A stretch of 64,000 nt of DNA from an uncultured Chthonomonas sp. GTDB taxonomy: Bacteria; Armatimonadota; Chthonomonadetes; Chthonomonadales; CAJBBX01. The first letter of the stretch is position 1. Each line of letters opens with the position of its first letter. Location of the stretch: contig CAJBBX010000135.1 in assembly GCA_903951425.1 (NCBI GenBank), positions 1 through 64,000 of the forward strand, read 5' to 3'. This document shows, piece after piece, positions 37,183-48,641 of the stretch. The position numbers and the translations under genes were made by a program. The notes beneath the pieces were generated by a model that was given only the letters and a program-made list of their open reading frames with translations, was not told the origin of the DNA and made no database searches.

Positions 37183-38402
37183 CGCCGCACGTCGCGGGCG
37201 GCCCGGTACATCGCCACGACGGTTTCCGCATCCACCTCCGCCAGCAGGTTGTGGACGTTGTTGAAGACGAAGCCGCCGTCAGTGCAGCAGTAGGGCACGA
37301 TCTCGGCGATCTCGCCCAGCACGTCCGCACGGGTCCCCTGCGCCAGCGTGTGCTGCGTATCGACGCCGCCTCCCCACATGGTCGCACGGCCGCGGAGCTT
37401 GTCCTTCCATTCGCGGTAGCTGTGCCCGCCGGCGGGCCACTGGATGGGGTTCAGGATGTCGAAGCCGCTCTCCACGATCATGTCGAGGATGTCGTAGATG
37501 GCGCCACAGTTGTGCATGAAGGTCTTCACACTGGGAAGGAGGGAGTGGACCTCATCGTTCAGACGGCGGTAGTAGGGCAGGAAGAGGTTCCGGTAGGTGG
37601 CTGGCGACGCGATGAGCGAGTTCTGGGTGCCCCAGTCATCGGCCGTGGTCATCACGACATCGACGTACTCGGCCACCGCCGGAAGCACGGCGCGCACGTT
37701 GTAGATCGCGTTCTCAATCTGGATCTCGTGGTACTCGCTGACGTAGTCGGGCTCCAGCTTGCAGATCATGGGGAAGATGCCGATACCGGAGTGACCGCCG
37801 ATGCCCAGGCCGGAGCCGCACCAGTCGGTCATGAAGACGGCCCGGTCCGTGGAGGAGCGCACGCGGCGCGCCATCGCGGCGGTGGCCTTCACCTGCTCGT
37901 CGGTGACGCGGTGAGAGAGCATACGCCGCCGGTGCTCGGCCAGGTCCATGAGCGGCAGCGGAGCGTCGAGGCCCAGGAGCGGCTGGCCGCTGTGGTCCGA
38001 GTTGAATACAAACGACGAGGGCGGCATGATGCTGGAGCCCCACTGGCGGATGACGCCGTCGGCCTCCAGCACGAAGGCGTCGGGGTTCAGCACCCTTGCC
38101 GGTAGCCGCCCGCCGAAGTCGTAGTCGTGCCACTTCTCCGGCTCATCGAAGGCGTCCGTAACGCCGCCGTCGATGGTGACTACGTCGCAGCCGAGGGCAT
38201 CGAGGACGTCAAGGTCCGGCAGAGCAAGCATCTGCCCGGTGTCATGTACGCGTGGACGGCGCGGCGGCAGGCCCAGGGCCTCCACCAGGCGCGGGTAGGC
38301 GAAGGCGCTGATGCCGGTAGAACGCATGGCGCCCAGGTCCAGCGGCGTCAGCGGCGTCTCGGTGAAGTTCAGGGCTGCCAGGACTCGGTCGCGAGGGGTC
38401 AT
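37179..38402 (-). CDS. Uroporphyrinogen decarboxylase-like (MtaA-type methyltransferase) protein
   Basis: 407 residues from ATG 38402 (MTPRDRVLAALNF), the usual start of this family. URO-D fold, but it has HNCG (H-x-C) and a later Cys in PYCCTDGG, matching the zinc site of MtaA/MtbA corrinoid methyltransferases rather than haem-pathway HemE, whose N-terminal arginine motif is absent. Likely a methyltransferase or sugar-related relative; substrate unknown. In operon with an amidohydrolase 26 bases upstream and fRMsr overlapping downstream. Confidence 0.8.
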   Translation of the reverse strand: MTPRDRVLAALNFTETPLTPLDLGAMRSTGISAFAYPRLVEALGLPPRRPRVHDTGQMLALPDLDVLDALGCDVVTIDGGVTDAFDEPEKWHDYDFGGRLPARVLNPDAFVLEADGVIRQWGSSIMPPSSFVFNSDHSGQPLLGLDAPLPLMDLAEHRRRMLSHRVTDEQVKATAAMARRVRSSTDRAVFMTDWCGSGLGIGGHSGIGIFPMICKLEPDYVSEYHEIQIENAIYNVRAVLPAVAEYVDVVMTTADDWGTQNSLIASPATYRNLFLPYYRRLNDEVHSLLPSVKTFMHNCGAIYDILDMIVESGFDILNPIQWPAGGHSYREWKDKLRGRATMWGGGVDTQHTLAQGTRADVLGEIAEIVPYCCTDGGFVFNNVHNLLAEVDAETVVAMYRAARDVRR

Positions 38403-38428
38403 GCGGGTGGGGCCTCCAATGGCTGTGG

Positions 38429-39739
38429 TCAACGCGGAACGATGAAGTTGAGGTAGTTGTCTCGAAGCAGCAGGCGAACGTCGCGCTTGATGGCGTCCAG
38501 GGTGACTGGCCAGCATGTGCCGGCCAAGTCCACGTACTTCGCCGCCAGGACGCGCGCGATGATGGGTCGGCTGTGATGCCACTTGTAGATCATCTGGTCC
38601 AGAACTCGCGCGTCGGCGTGCTGCGGGATAAAGGTCGTGCCCAGAAGCTCCACGCGCATACGGGTGATCTCCTCGACCAGCGAGGGGTTGTTCAGGAACC
38701 ACCAGCATCCGAAGATCATGAGGTTGCCGAACTTGCGCGCCGCCACACAGAGCTCGTGCTGGTTCTCCCGTGAGAGCATGGTGACGAGGAAGCGGTTGCC
38801 GGGGAAGGCGGCGCAGATGTTGGTGACCGCCTCGATGTCGGCCCGGCCGGTCATGTCGCCGGCGTCGCCCAGGGCCGGGTTGGCCGCCCGCCGGGCTCCG
38901 ATCATCATGGCGAACGGCACACCCAGGTCGCAGCAGGCGGGCAGCACGATATTCGCGAACGCCTGCTCGCCCAGGGGCCGTACGGGCCCGCCGTCGGTGA
39001 ACTCAAAGCTGGGTGGCAGGCTCGCGGCAAGGTAGACCGCCTTCATGCGCCCCGCCCAGTCCAGTAGGAAGCGACGTCCCTCCGAGACTGAGTTTCCGTA
39101 GAGGTCGTCCGCCACGCTGTAGCCCATGCCGCGCATGGCCGCGGCAGCGACGGGCCAATCCCGTAGCACAGGGTCGATGCGCAGCACAGCGTCGAACCGG
39201 CTGTCCGGCGTGATGCCGGCGTCCCAGCGCGCTCGCTCGGCGTCGTCGAAGACCGCGTTCGTCATGGTCATCTTATCGATGTTGGCGACCTCCATGACGC
39301 GGTCGATGTACTCGTCAGGGTCCTGCTCGGCGAACCACCGCCGCAGCCCGCTCAAGCCCGAAACCGGCAACTCAAGGCCCAGCGCCTGCAGCGTGGTCAG
39401 AAGGCCCTTGGCGGCCTCGGAGACCGGCGTCCGCTCGACGAAGAGGCAGCGCCAGACGTGGTCGGCCTGCTCCAGCTTGGGGAGGCGCCAGAAGGTCTCG
39501 TAGGGCATCTCGTCGGCTGGCCGGACCCGGAAGGCCTCGGCGACCAGGTAGTGGTACGTCAGCATCTCGTCGATGCCCCACAGCAGGAGGCCGCCCGGGT
39601 CGGCGGGTCCGGCCGCATTGGCCGCCGGCGTGCCAAACGCAGTGGAGTAGATATGCGTGTGCATATCGACCACCGGGGTCTCCAGCACGGCGCGGACCAC
39701 CTCATCGACAACCCTGGCGATGGGTAAGGGTTGGTTCAC
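38429..39739 (-). CDS. Amidohydrolase-fold protein, uronate-isomerase-like
   Basis: 436 residues. Metal motif DMHTHIYS near residue 35, IDEMLTYHYLVAEAF, AVFDDAERARW and a C-terminal HHSRPIIARVLAAKYVDLA. These features recall the glucuronate isomerase (UxaC) branch of the amidohydrolase superfamily. The GTG at 39739 is chosen because GGAGGAG lies seven bases upstream. Downstream of an RNase gene (27-base gap) and upstream of the URO-D-like gene. Sugar-acid isomerisation or hydrolysis is inferred. Confidence 0.75.
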   Translation of the reverse strand: MNQPLPIARVVDEVVRAVLETPVVDMHTHIYSTAFGTPAANAAGPADPGGLLLWGIDEMLTYHYLVAEAFRVRPADEMPYETFWRLPKLEQADHVWRCLFVERTPVSEAAKGLLTTLQALGLELPVSGLSGLRRWFAEQDPDEYIDRVMEVANIDKMTMTNAVFDDAERARWDAGITPDSRFDAVLRIDPVLRDWPVAAAAMRGMGYSVADDLYGNSVSEGRRFLLDWAGRMKAVYLAASLPPSFEFTDGGPVRPLGEQAFANIVLPACCDLGVPFAMMIGARRAANPALGDAGDMTGRADIEAVTNICAAFPGNRFLVTMLSRENQHELCVAARKFGNLMIFGCWWFLNNPSLVEEITRMRVELLGTTFIPQHADARVLDQMIYKWHHSRPIIARVLAAKYVDLAGTCWPVTLDAIKRDVRLLLRDNYLNFIVPR

Positions 39740-39766
39740 TGCGGCTCCTCCTCCAGGTCGTCCCAT

Positions 39767-41236
39767 TCAGCGGTTGGACCTCACGAAGTCGATGTACCCT
39801 CGGTACGGGTCTGTACCCACGAGCTTAACCGTCACACGGTCGCCCACGTCCAGGCCGCGGGTCCCCTCGATCAGCCTGCCCTCCACCGGTGGCCGGAAAA
39901 GGCGCACCCAGGTGCCCTTGTCGGCTGCCCCAGTCACGATGCCCGAGAAGGTCTGGCCGATGCGCGGCGCCAACACCATGGCGGCCACGGCCTTGCGCAT
40001 CTGGCGCTCAACCTTCTTGGCAGCGTCCTCCTGACGCGTGCAGTGCTCAGCCAAGCCGATCAGATCATCCCGGGAGTATGGCACGGGATCGCCCGCGATG
40101 GCGGCCTTCAGCAGCCTCTGGGTGATCAGATCCGGGAAGCGGCGGTTGGGCGCTGTTGAGTGCCCGTAGTCGCGGACGGCGAGGCCGAAGTGGCCAATGG
40201 GCTCGTCGCCCGGCATCTGGACTGCGTACTCGCCCTTCCCGAGTAGCTTGACGACGGACAGCGAAAGGTCCGGGTACTCCACCGGGTCCGCGCGGCGCCT
40301 TCGGCCCAGGAATCGGTTCAGGGCCCGGGGATCGGGATCGGCGGGCAGGCGTTCGCCCAGGTCGTCGGCCAAGCGCCGGATGCGGTCCCACCTGCGCGGC
40401 TCCACGACGACGCGGCGGAACGACGGGTAGCCCGCCGATGTGAGGAACTGGGCCGTAACGCCGTTCGCGGCAACCATGAAGTCCTCAATGATCTCGTGGG
40501 CACGGCACCGGTCGTCCTCCACGAGGTCGACCACGGCTCCGTCGGCCATCACTGCTTTGGGCTCGATAGTGCGGAGGTCCAGCGCGCCGCGCTCGTGCCG
40601 TTGCTCGAACAGGACCGATGCAACCCCGTCCTGAAGCCTGATCTGCTCCGCGACGGCAGGGCGCCGCACCATGGGCGCCGGCGCGGGCCCATCGCCGGAG
40701 AGCCACGCGCCCACGCTGTTGTAGGCAAGCTTGGCCTTACTGCGGACCCACGCCCTGAAGACCTGGGTGGCCCCCAGCCCGCCGTCTGCGTCCACCTCGA
40801 AGGTGGTCACGACGGCCGGGCGTTCCTCGCCCTCGTTGAGCGAGGTTAGGTCGTAGCTACAGCGCTCAGGCAGCATCGGGAACACCATGCCAGGCGTATA
40901 GACGGATGTTGTGTTCGTGCGCGCGTGATCATCGATGGGAGTGCCGCGATCGATGCTGGCGTCAACGTCGGAGACCGCCACGTAGACCCGCACCCTCCCG
41001 TCCGGCAGGGCCTCGGAGACGGTAAGCTGGTCGAGGTCTCGTGAGTCATCGTTGTCGATCGAGGCCCAGTCCATTCCGGTTAGGTCGCGGGCGCCGGGCT
41101 CCGAAGCGCGGTCCGGCATGGCGAGGCTTGCAGCTTGAGACAGGGCGGCCGGACTGAAGTCCGGCTCCAGGCCTCGGTCAGTCATGATCTGCGCGGCAAG
41201 CTCCGCGAGGTCGATGCGACGGCTGTTCCTGGGCAT
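39767..41236 (-). CDS. RNase II/R family exoribonuclease (short form)
   Basis: 489 residues. RNB catalytic domain with the acidic cluster IDNDDSRDLDQL, YTPGMVFPMLPERCSYDLTSL and YGHSTAPNRRFPDLITQRLL (YxHxTxPxRR-like). A C-terminal S1 domain starts at GIVTGAADKGTWVRL. It lacks the N-terminal cold-shock domains of typical RNase II/R. Degrades RNA 3'-5'. Start ATG 41236 has GGAAGG upstream; the frame extends further without similarity. Confidence 0.88.
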   Translation of the reverse strand: MPRNSRRIDLAELAAQIMTDRGLEPDFSPAALSQAASLAMPDRASEPGARDLTGMDWASIDNDDSRDLDQLTVSEALPDGRVRVYVAVSDVDASIDRGTPIDDHARTNTTSVYTPGMVFPMLPERCSYDLTSLNEGEERPAVVTTFEVDADGGLGATQVFRAWVRSKAKLAYNSVGAWLSGDGPAPAPMVRRPAVAEQIRLQDGVASVLFEQRHERGALDLRTIEPKAVMADGAVVDLVEDDRCRAHEIIEDFMVAANGVTAQFLTSAGYPSFRRVVVEPRRWDRIRRLADDLGERLPADPDPRALNRFLGRRRRADPVEYPDLSLSVVKLLGKGEYAVQMPGDEPIGHFGLAVRDYGHSTAPNRRFPDLITQRLLKAAIAGDPVPYSRDDLIGLAEHCTRQEDAAKKVERQMRKAVAAMVLAPRIGQTFSGIVTGAADKGTWVRLFRPPVEGRLIEGTRGLDVGDRVTVKLVGTDPYRGYIDFVRSNR

Positions 41237-41452
41237 GGCACACGCCTTCCGTCGCGGTGGCCGATGGCCCCTGTTGGCCGTCCGCAACCGCGTCACTGAT
41301 CTATTTACTGCCGACGTGTGTGTTTCCTGCACCAGCGCGCAGGCCGGTCGGTAGCATCGTCGCGCCGGGCTTTCCGGTTTCCGGCAGACACCGCGAGTGG
41401 AGTATCGTAAAGCCACGCCGGTCATCCGGACCGGCTGAAAGGTGGAGCCGCC

Positions 41453-44272
41453 TTGTCGCCCCAAATCATCATGCTCGGCCTCCAACGCCCGCAAACGCAG
41501 GCAGTTACAGACTGGCTGGAGGACCGTTACGTGCACGGCCCGGTTTGGGACATGAGCTCGGCGCTGGTCGTTGTCAGCGGCCGTCGCGCCGTCCGCCGCC
41601 TGGGGCAACTCATCGCCGACCGGGCGGCGCGACTAGCTCCGACAGGTGGCCTGGCGGTATTCCCGCCGCGCACCGTCACTGTGGGCGCCCTGCCGGAAAC
41701 GCTCTGCCCTGGCCTTGCGCCGGCACTGTCGCCTATGGCGTCGCTCATCGCCATGGCGGCCTGCCTGCGCGACCTGCCCGCCGAGACGCTGAACCGCGTC
41801 AGCCGGACGCACTCCGACGGCAAGCGCGACCTCTGGGCGCTGGCCAAGCGGCTCTGCGCATTGCGCTCCGAACTCGGCGCTGACCTGCTCTCCTGCGGCG
41901 ACGTAGCGCGGTCCAACGCCGCCGCCGCCGGCCCCGACGCCGACCGCTGGGCCGCCCTGGCCGAGATTGAGGACGCCTACGAGCGCTCCCTTCGGGTGGC
42001 CGGTATGCGCGACACCGAGATGGCCCGACGCGAAGCTGACCCCGGTCCCACCGACCCGGCGTTCCAGCAACTCGTGCTGGCCGGCACAGCCGACCTGAGG
42101 CCTGTCCACCGGAAGCTGCTGGAGCGGTGCGGCCTGCCCGTCACGGCGCTGGTGGCAGCCGACGCGGACGATGCCGCCGGGTTCGACGAACTCGGCTGTG
42201 TGGTCGCCCAGTACTGGCTCCAGCGACACACCGATATCACTGCCGACCAGATCGTCTACGCCGAGGCCGAGACGGATGCCGCCGGCGCCGTGCTGGAGCG
42301 TCTCCAGGCCTGGGGCCGCGAACTGAGCGCCGACCAGGTAACCGTAGGCCTCGGCGATGAGGCCAGTGAGCCCCTGGTCGAGCGGATGCTGACCCTTGCA
42401 GGCGTCCCCGTCCGCACCCCGCTGGGAGGCCCCGCCACACGCTCACGGCCGGGCGCCCTCCTGTCAGGCATCGCTGATTGGCTCCACACCGGCTCGGTGG
42501 AGGCGCTGGCAGAACTGGTGAGGCATCCGGACGTGTCGCGCCGCCTGCGTCGTGACCTCGACGCTCCTGGCGACCTGCCGGACCTGATGGACCGCTATCG
42601 CACGAGGCACCTGCCAGGACTCGTGGCCACGGCGGTCGAGCCGGATGCGGGGCGGTTCAAACGCCTCACCGGTGACCTGCGCAGGCTCCGGGCTCTGCTT
42701 CACAGACTCAGCGGCGACGCCGCACCCGCAACGTGGGCGGCCCGGTTCCAGGGCCTGCTGGCGAACGTCTACAAGGATGTTTCCGTGCAGCGCGACCAGC
42801 CCGACGACGCCCATCTGCTCCGTGCCCTGACCGTGACCGGCAGCGCCTTGGAAGAGCTGGCATCCGTGCCTGCGACCGGCCCGACCGGATCGCGAGTCGG
42901 CGGCGCCGCCGCCCTCCAGCTTGTGATCGACCGCATGGCCGCCGAAGCCCTCACCGTGGAGAGCGCGGAACCTGCGGTCGAGGTCGTGGGCTGGCTTGAG
43001 GTACCCGCCGACGACGCGCCGGGCCTCGTGCTGCTGGGGCTGCACGAGGGACGGATTCCCTCCTCCGTGCGCCGCGATCCGTTCCTGACGGAGTCGTTGC
43101 GGAGCGCGCTAGCCTTGCCCGACAGCGACCACCGCTACGCCCGCGATGCCCACGGCCTCTCCGCCGCGCTGGCCGGCCGGAGCCATGTGGCCCTCGTCTG
43201 CGCGCGCACTACCGACCAGGGCGACCCACTGATCCCGAGCCGGTTCCTCTTTGCCGCGTCGGACGAGGAGGTGGGCGCACGGGTCAAGCGCTTTGTGACC
43301 GGCGATGCCTTCCGGCTGGCCCGAACGCCGCTGGCATCATCCGGGCCGAGGCGCCTGCAGATGGTGTCGCCCGAGGGCGCGCCGCCAGTGGAGAAGCTCG
43401 ATCCCTCCTCCTTCAGGCGGTACCTCGAGTGCCCGTACCGGTACTACCTGCGCTCGATTCTGGGCCTTGCCGACGCCCGCGACGACTGGCAGGAGTTGAG
43501 CCCGGCCATGTTCGGCGACCTGGCCCATGCAGTCCTCTCCGACTTGGCACGGTCCGAGCCCGAGATGCGCGAGAGCACGCAAGCCGGGGCGATCCGCAGC
43601 CTCCTGCGCGAACGACTGGTAGCTCACGCCGCCGGCCAGTATGGTCGGCGGCCGATGGGCAGCGTTCGGCTGCAGATATCCCAACTGGAGCGAAGGCTCG
43701 ATGCCTTCGCGGCATGCCAAGCAGAGCGGAATGCACAGGGCTGGCGCATCGTGCCCGAGCAGACCGAGGCCGGCCTGAGCGCGACGATGGATGTTGACGG
43801 CGCTCCGGTGACCATCGCAGGGCGCATCGATCGGCTGGATCACCACCCTGAGCTTGGCTACGCGGTTCTCGACTACAAGACGGGCAAGGCCGTGGAGCCC
43901 GAGAAGGCCCACCGGGCCAAGCGCGGCGGGGCCCTGGCGTGGACCAACCTGCAGCTACCGATCTACCGTTTCCTGCTCCAGTCAGCCCTCGGCACAGCCG
44001 AGCCCGTCGGCGTGGGCTACGTGATGCTGCCTGATGACCCCGATGCGACTGCGTTTGCCATGGCGGCCTGGACTGACGCCGACTACGCCTCGGCCATGGA
44101 TTGCGCGGCCGACGTGGTCCGAAGCATCCGGCAAGGCCTATTCTGGCCGCCGTCCACGCCGCCGTCGATCGATGACGGGCTGCAGCGCCTCTGCTGGGAT
44201 CGCTTCCCGCAGCGGCCCGCGGCCATCCAGGAAGCCGTGCCCCAGGCAACCGGGCAGGAGAAGCAGGCATGA
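41453..44272 (+). CDS. addB: AddB/RexB-like subunit, inactive helicase fold plus PD-(D/E)XK nuclease
   Basis: 939 residues from a TTG start with AGGTGGAG upstream. The first half resembles a helicase fold without Walker A (ALVVVSGRRAVRRLGQLIADRA). The C-terminal third has the nuclease signature: SSFRRYLECPYRYYLRSIL (Q/Y motif), GRIDRLDHH and VLDYKTGKA. Its stop overlaps the start of the UvrD-like partner (ATGA), the classic addB-addA order. The four iron-sulfur cysteines of AddB are not complete: only the first (ECPY) is in place and one Cys is near the end. Role in double-strand break resection inferred. Confidence 0.75.
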   Translation: MSPQIIMLGLQRPQTQAVTDWLEDRYVHGPVWDMSSALVVVSGRRAVRRLGQLIADRAARLAPTGGLAVFPPRTVTVGALPETLCPGLAPALSPMASLIAMAACLRDLPAETLNRVSRTHSDGKRDLWALAKRLCALRSELGADLLSCGDVARSNAAAAGPDADRWAALAEIEDAYERSLRVAGMRDTEMARREADPGPTDPAFQQLVLAGTADLRPVHRKLLERCGLPVTALVAADADDAAGFDELGCVVAQYWLQRHTDITADQIVYAEAETDAAGAVLERLQAWGRELSADQVTVGLGDEASEPLVERMLTLAGVPVRTPLGGPATRSRPGALLSGIADWLHTGSVEALAELVRHPDVSRRLRRDLDAPGDLPDLMDRYRTRHLPGLVATAVEPDAGRFKRLTGDLRRLRALLHRLSGDAAPATWAARFQGLLANVYKDVSVQRDQPDDAHLLRALTVTGSALEELASVPATGPTGSRVGGAAALQLVIDRMAAEALTVESAEPAVEVVGWLEVPADDAPGLVLLGLHEGRIPSSVRRDPFLTESLRSALALPDSDHRYARDAHGLSAALAGRSHVALVCARTTDQGDPLIPSRFLFAASDEEVGARVKRFVTGDAFRLARTPLASSGPRRLQMVSPEGAPPVEKLDPSSFRRYLECPYRYYLRSILGLADARDDWQELSPAMFGDLAHAVLSDLARSEPEMRESTQAGAIRSLLRERLVAHAAGQYGRRPMGSVRLQISQLERRLDAFAACQAERNAQGWRIVPEQTEAGLSATMDVDGAPVTIAGRIDRLDHHPELGYAVLDYKTGKAVEPEKAHRAKRGGALAWTNLQLPIYRFLLQSALGTAEPVGVGYVMLPDDPDATAFAMAAWTDADYASAMDCAADVVRSIRQGLFWPPSTPPSIDDGLQRLCWDRFPQRPAAIQEAVPQATGQEKQA

Positions 44273-47200
44273 GGACGCTCATCCGCGCATCAGCGGGCTC
44301 CGGCAAGACCTATGCCCTGACCACCCGCTACCTCGAGTTGCTGGGGCAAGGCGCCGAACCGGAGGCCATACTCGCCACCACCTTCACGCGCAAAGCCGCA
44401 GGCGAGATCCTCCATCGCGTACTCGCCATGCTGGCCAACCGCGAGACGCCGGCAGACCAGCAGAGCCTGGCCGGCTTCTGCCGATCGCTCCACCGGGTGA
44501 ACATCAGCACCATCGACAGCTTCATGATCGGCCTCTGTCGATCACTGGGCGACTTATTGGACCTGCCGGACGATATCGCGCCGGCCGCCGCCGATGACGT
44601 CCGCGTGCAGGCGGTCCGCCGCATGGCCATGGACCGGCTCCTCACAACGCCCGACGACCAGACCGATGCGGTCGTCCGCGCCCTGCTGCACGGTCCCGCA
44701 AGCTCGAGCGTTGTCGGAGCCATCGAGCCCGTGGTCAGCGAGCTGCACCAGGTGTACTTGGACAGCCGGGAGGAGAGCCTCTGGACGCCCGCCCCTGGGC
44801 CTCGGCCGCCCGCGCCCAACGATGTGGCGACCGCCGTGGCTGTGTTGCGCGACTCGGCCGGCAAGGCTCCCGTGGGCAGGCAGGTGGCGGATGGCACGGC
44901 CAGGCTGGCGGACCATATCGACGCAAAGGACTGGGCTGCAGCAGCATCACACAAGTTGCTGCAGAATGCGCGGGCATGCGGCACCTACTGCCGGAAGCCC
45001 ATACCACCCGATGTGCTCGACGCCTGCGCAGTGATCGACAACGCTGTGCACAGCGTCCTGAGGGCCGAGTGGATTGAACGGACCCGTTCTACGTACGACC
45101 TGCTGCGCCGCTACGACGAGGTGTACGCCGGGCTTGCTGCCCGTGCCCGGGTGATGCTCTTCTCCGATGCGCCCCGCCTGCTGGCAGCGAACGCCGGCAA
45201 ACTGCGGCCCGACCTCCTTGAGCATCGCACGGACCGCGGCATCCGGCACATGCTGCTGGATGAGTTCCAGGACACCGACCCGGCCCAGTGGGCCGTCCTG
45301 AGCCCCTTCATCCACCGTTGCCTCGCTCCCGAGGCAGGTGGTTCGCTCTTTTGCGTCGGCGATGTGAAGCAGGCCATCTACGGCTGGCGAGGCGGCAGCG
45401 CCGAGATCTTCGACACGCTGGAGGAGCAGATCCCGGGCGTCGAAGTAGCTACCCGCAACAGCAGCTACCGGTCGTCGCAGGTGGTGCTCGACGCCGTCAA
45501 CGCCGTCTTCGGCTCCATCGACACCGCCACCCCCCTGGCTGAGTGCAGCGGCGACCTGGAGGCATGGGCGCGCAAGTTCGGGCGGCACGAGGCGGTCAAG
45601 GCGGACCTCCCGGGCTATGTGGCGCTGACTGTGAGCCCGAGGGACGAGGGCCAGGGCGGCTCCCGCGTGGAGGCTTGCGTGGACTGGGTGCGACAGATCC
45701 AGCGGGAGCGCCCTGACGCCTCGATCGGCATCCTCACGCGCACCAACGCGGCCGCGCTCCAAATGCTGGACGCGCTCCGGGCAGCCGGCGTCGGCGCCAG
45801 CGCCGAAGGCGCATCGGCCCTGACGGACGATCCCGCCGTCGAGCTGATCCTATCGGCTCTGACCATGGCGGACCACCCGGGCCATACAGCGGCAGCCTTC
45901 CATGTGGCCCGCTCGCCGCTGGCCGAATGCCTGGGCCTGCCGCCCGACCCGCGCACCCATCCCGGCAAGGTAGCCACCGCGGCGGCCCGTCTACGCAGGC
46001 AGGTTCTCGACCATGGGTACGGTCGTGCGCTACGTCCCCTGGCGGCCTTGCTGGCGCCCCATGCCGGCCCGCGCGGGTGCCGTCGGTTGTCGCAACTGCT
46101 CATCGCTGCCGATGCCTTCGACCGAGCCTTCGAGCCGAGGCCCGGCGCCTTCGTCACCACCATCGACGAGGCCCGAGCCGAGGAGTCGGTTGCCGCACAG
46201 GTTCGCGTCATGACCATCCATCGCGCCAAGGGCCTGGAGTTTGACGCGGTAGCCCTGCCTGATCTGGACGGCAGCGTGCGTGGCCGCCATCGGAGCGTGC
46301 TGACCGTGCGGCAACGCCCAACGGACCCCGTACAGGCCGTCATCATGAACCCGAGCCCGGGGCTTCGATCGGTCGATCCGGACCTGGACGAAGCTGCCGG
46401 GCGGGCCCAGACGCAGGAGATGCGCGAGAACCTGGCGGTGCTCTACGTAGCGATGACTCGGGCCCGACACGCCCTGCACATGTTCTGCGGCGAGGCGGCG
46501 CTGGGCAAAGCGACCTTCACGGGGATCGTTGCCGCGCAACTGGGCGCGGAGGGCCCCGGTCCTGGCCTGGCGTACCAGAGCGGCGATCCGGAGTGGTGGC
46601 GTAGCCTCTCCGCGGACACGGCGCACACCGATGCTGCAGGCTGGGAGTGCCCCGAACACATCGAGATGCGACCGGCGACCTCCGCAGAGCCAGACCGCCA
46701 GGCCGCGCCGTCCAGCCGGGAGGGCCAATGGATCAGGGCATCAGCGGCGTTCAGCCGGTCCGCCGGCGACGCCCAGCAGCAGGGCCTCGCGCTCCACGCC
46801 TGCTTCGCCGCCGCGGCGCAGATGGGGTCCGAAGCCGCCTCGCCAGCGGCCGTGGCCGATCGAGCTGCACGGATCGAGCCTACGCTGTCGCGCACGCAAC
46901 TGGCTCTCGCAGCGGCGCAGGCCGTTCAAGCGCTGGAGCAACCGGGGCTGCGTGCGGCACTCTCACCGTTCAAGTGTGGAGCCGGCCAGACGGTCGAGAC
47001 CTGGGCCGAGCGCGACTTCGTTGCGGTGACCCCGGAGGGAACGGTACGGGGACGATTCGACCACGTAGTGGTGCTTAAGGAGGCGGGACGGCCCGTGCGC
47101 GCCCACGTGGCGGACTACAAGACCGGCGAGGGGCCGGCCGGCGCAGCCGCAGCGGACGGGCAGGCACAGGTGCGCCGGTATATGGTCGCGCTGGCGGCCA

Positions 47201-47288
47201 TGCTCGCGATACCGCGGACCGATGTTAGCGGCGCCCTGCTCTATGTCGGCACAGGCGAGGTGGTCGATGTGCCGAGCGGCTCTGCGGG

Positions 47289-47292
<4 letters not shown>
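44269..47292 (+). CDS. addA: UvrD/RecB-family helicase-nuclease, AddA-like
   Basis: 1007 residues. SF1A helicase motifs in order: ASAGSGKT (residues 7-14), TFTRKAAGEI, LLDEFQDTDPAQW, GDVKQAIYGWRGG, SYRSSQ, TIHRAKGLEFD and LYVAMTRARHAL. A C-terminal PD-(D/E)XK nuclease has GRFDHVV and VADYKTGEG. Translocates and cuts DNA during recombinational repair with the AddB-like partner. Slightly shorter than typical AddA (~1200). Its last four bases overlap the end of convergent purD. Confidence 0.85.
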
Positions 47293-48581
<1,289 letters not shown>

Positions 48582-48641
48582 AGCCTTGTCCTTTCCGCGG
48601 CCTCAGCTGCCGGGCGCACCGGCCGCGCCGCGCGCACGAAG

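Noticed and set aside
37179..38402. hemE, uroporphyrinogen decarboxylase of haem synthesis
   Set aside because: The HxC and later Cys match zinc methyltransferase relatives, the HemE arginine motif is missing, and no other haem gene is adjacent.
41237..41452. Possible small RNA or tRNA in the 216-base divergent gap
   Set aside because: Only a 7-base-pair stem (41417-41435) is seen; no cloverleaf, no clear promoter.
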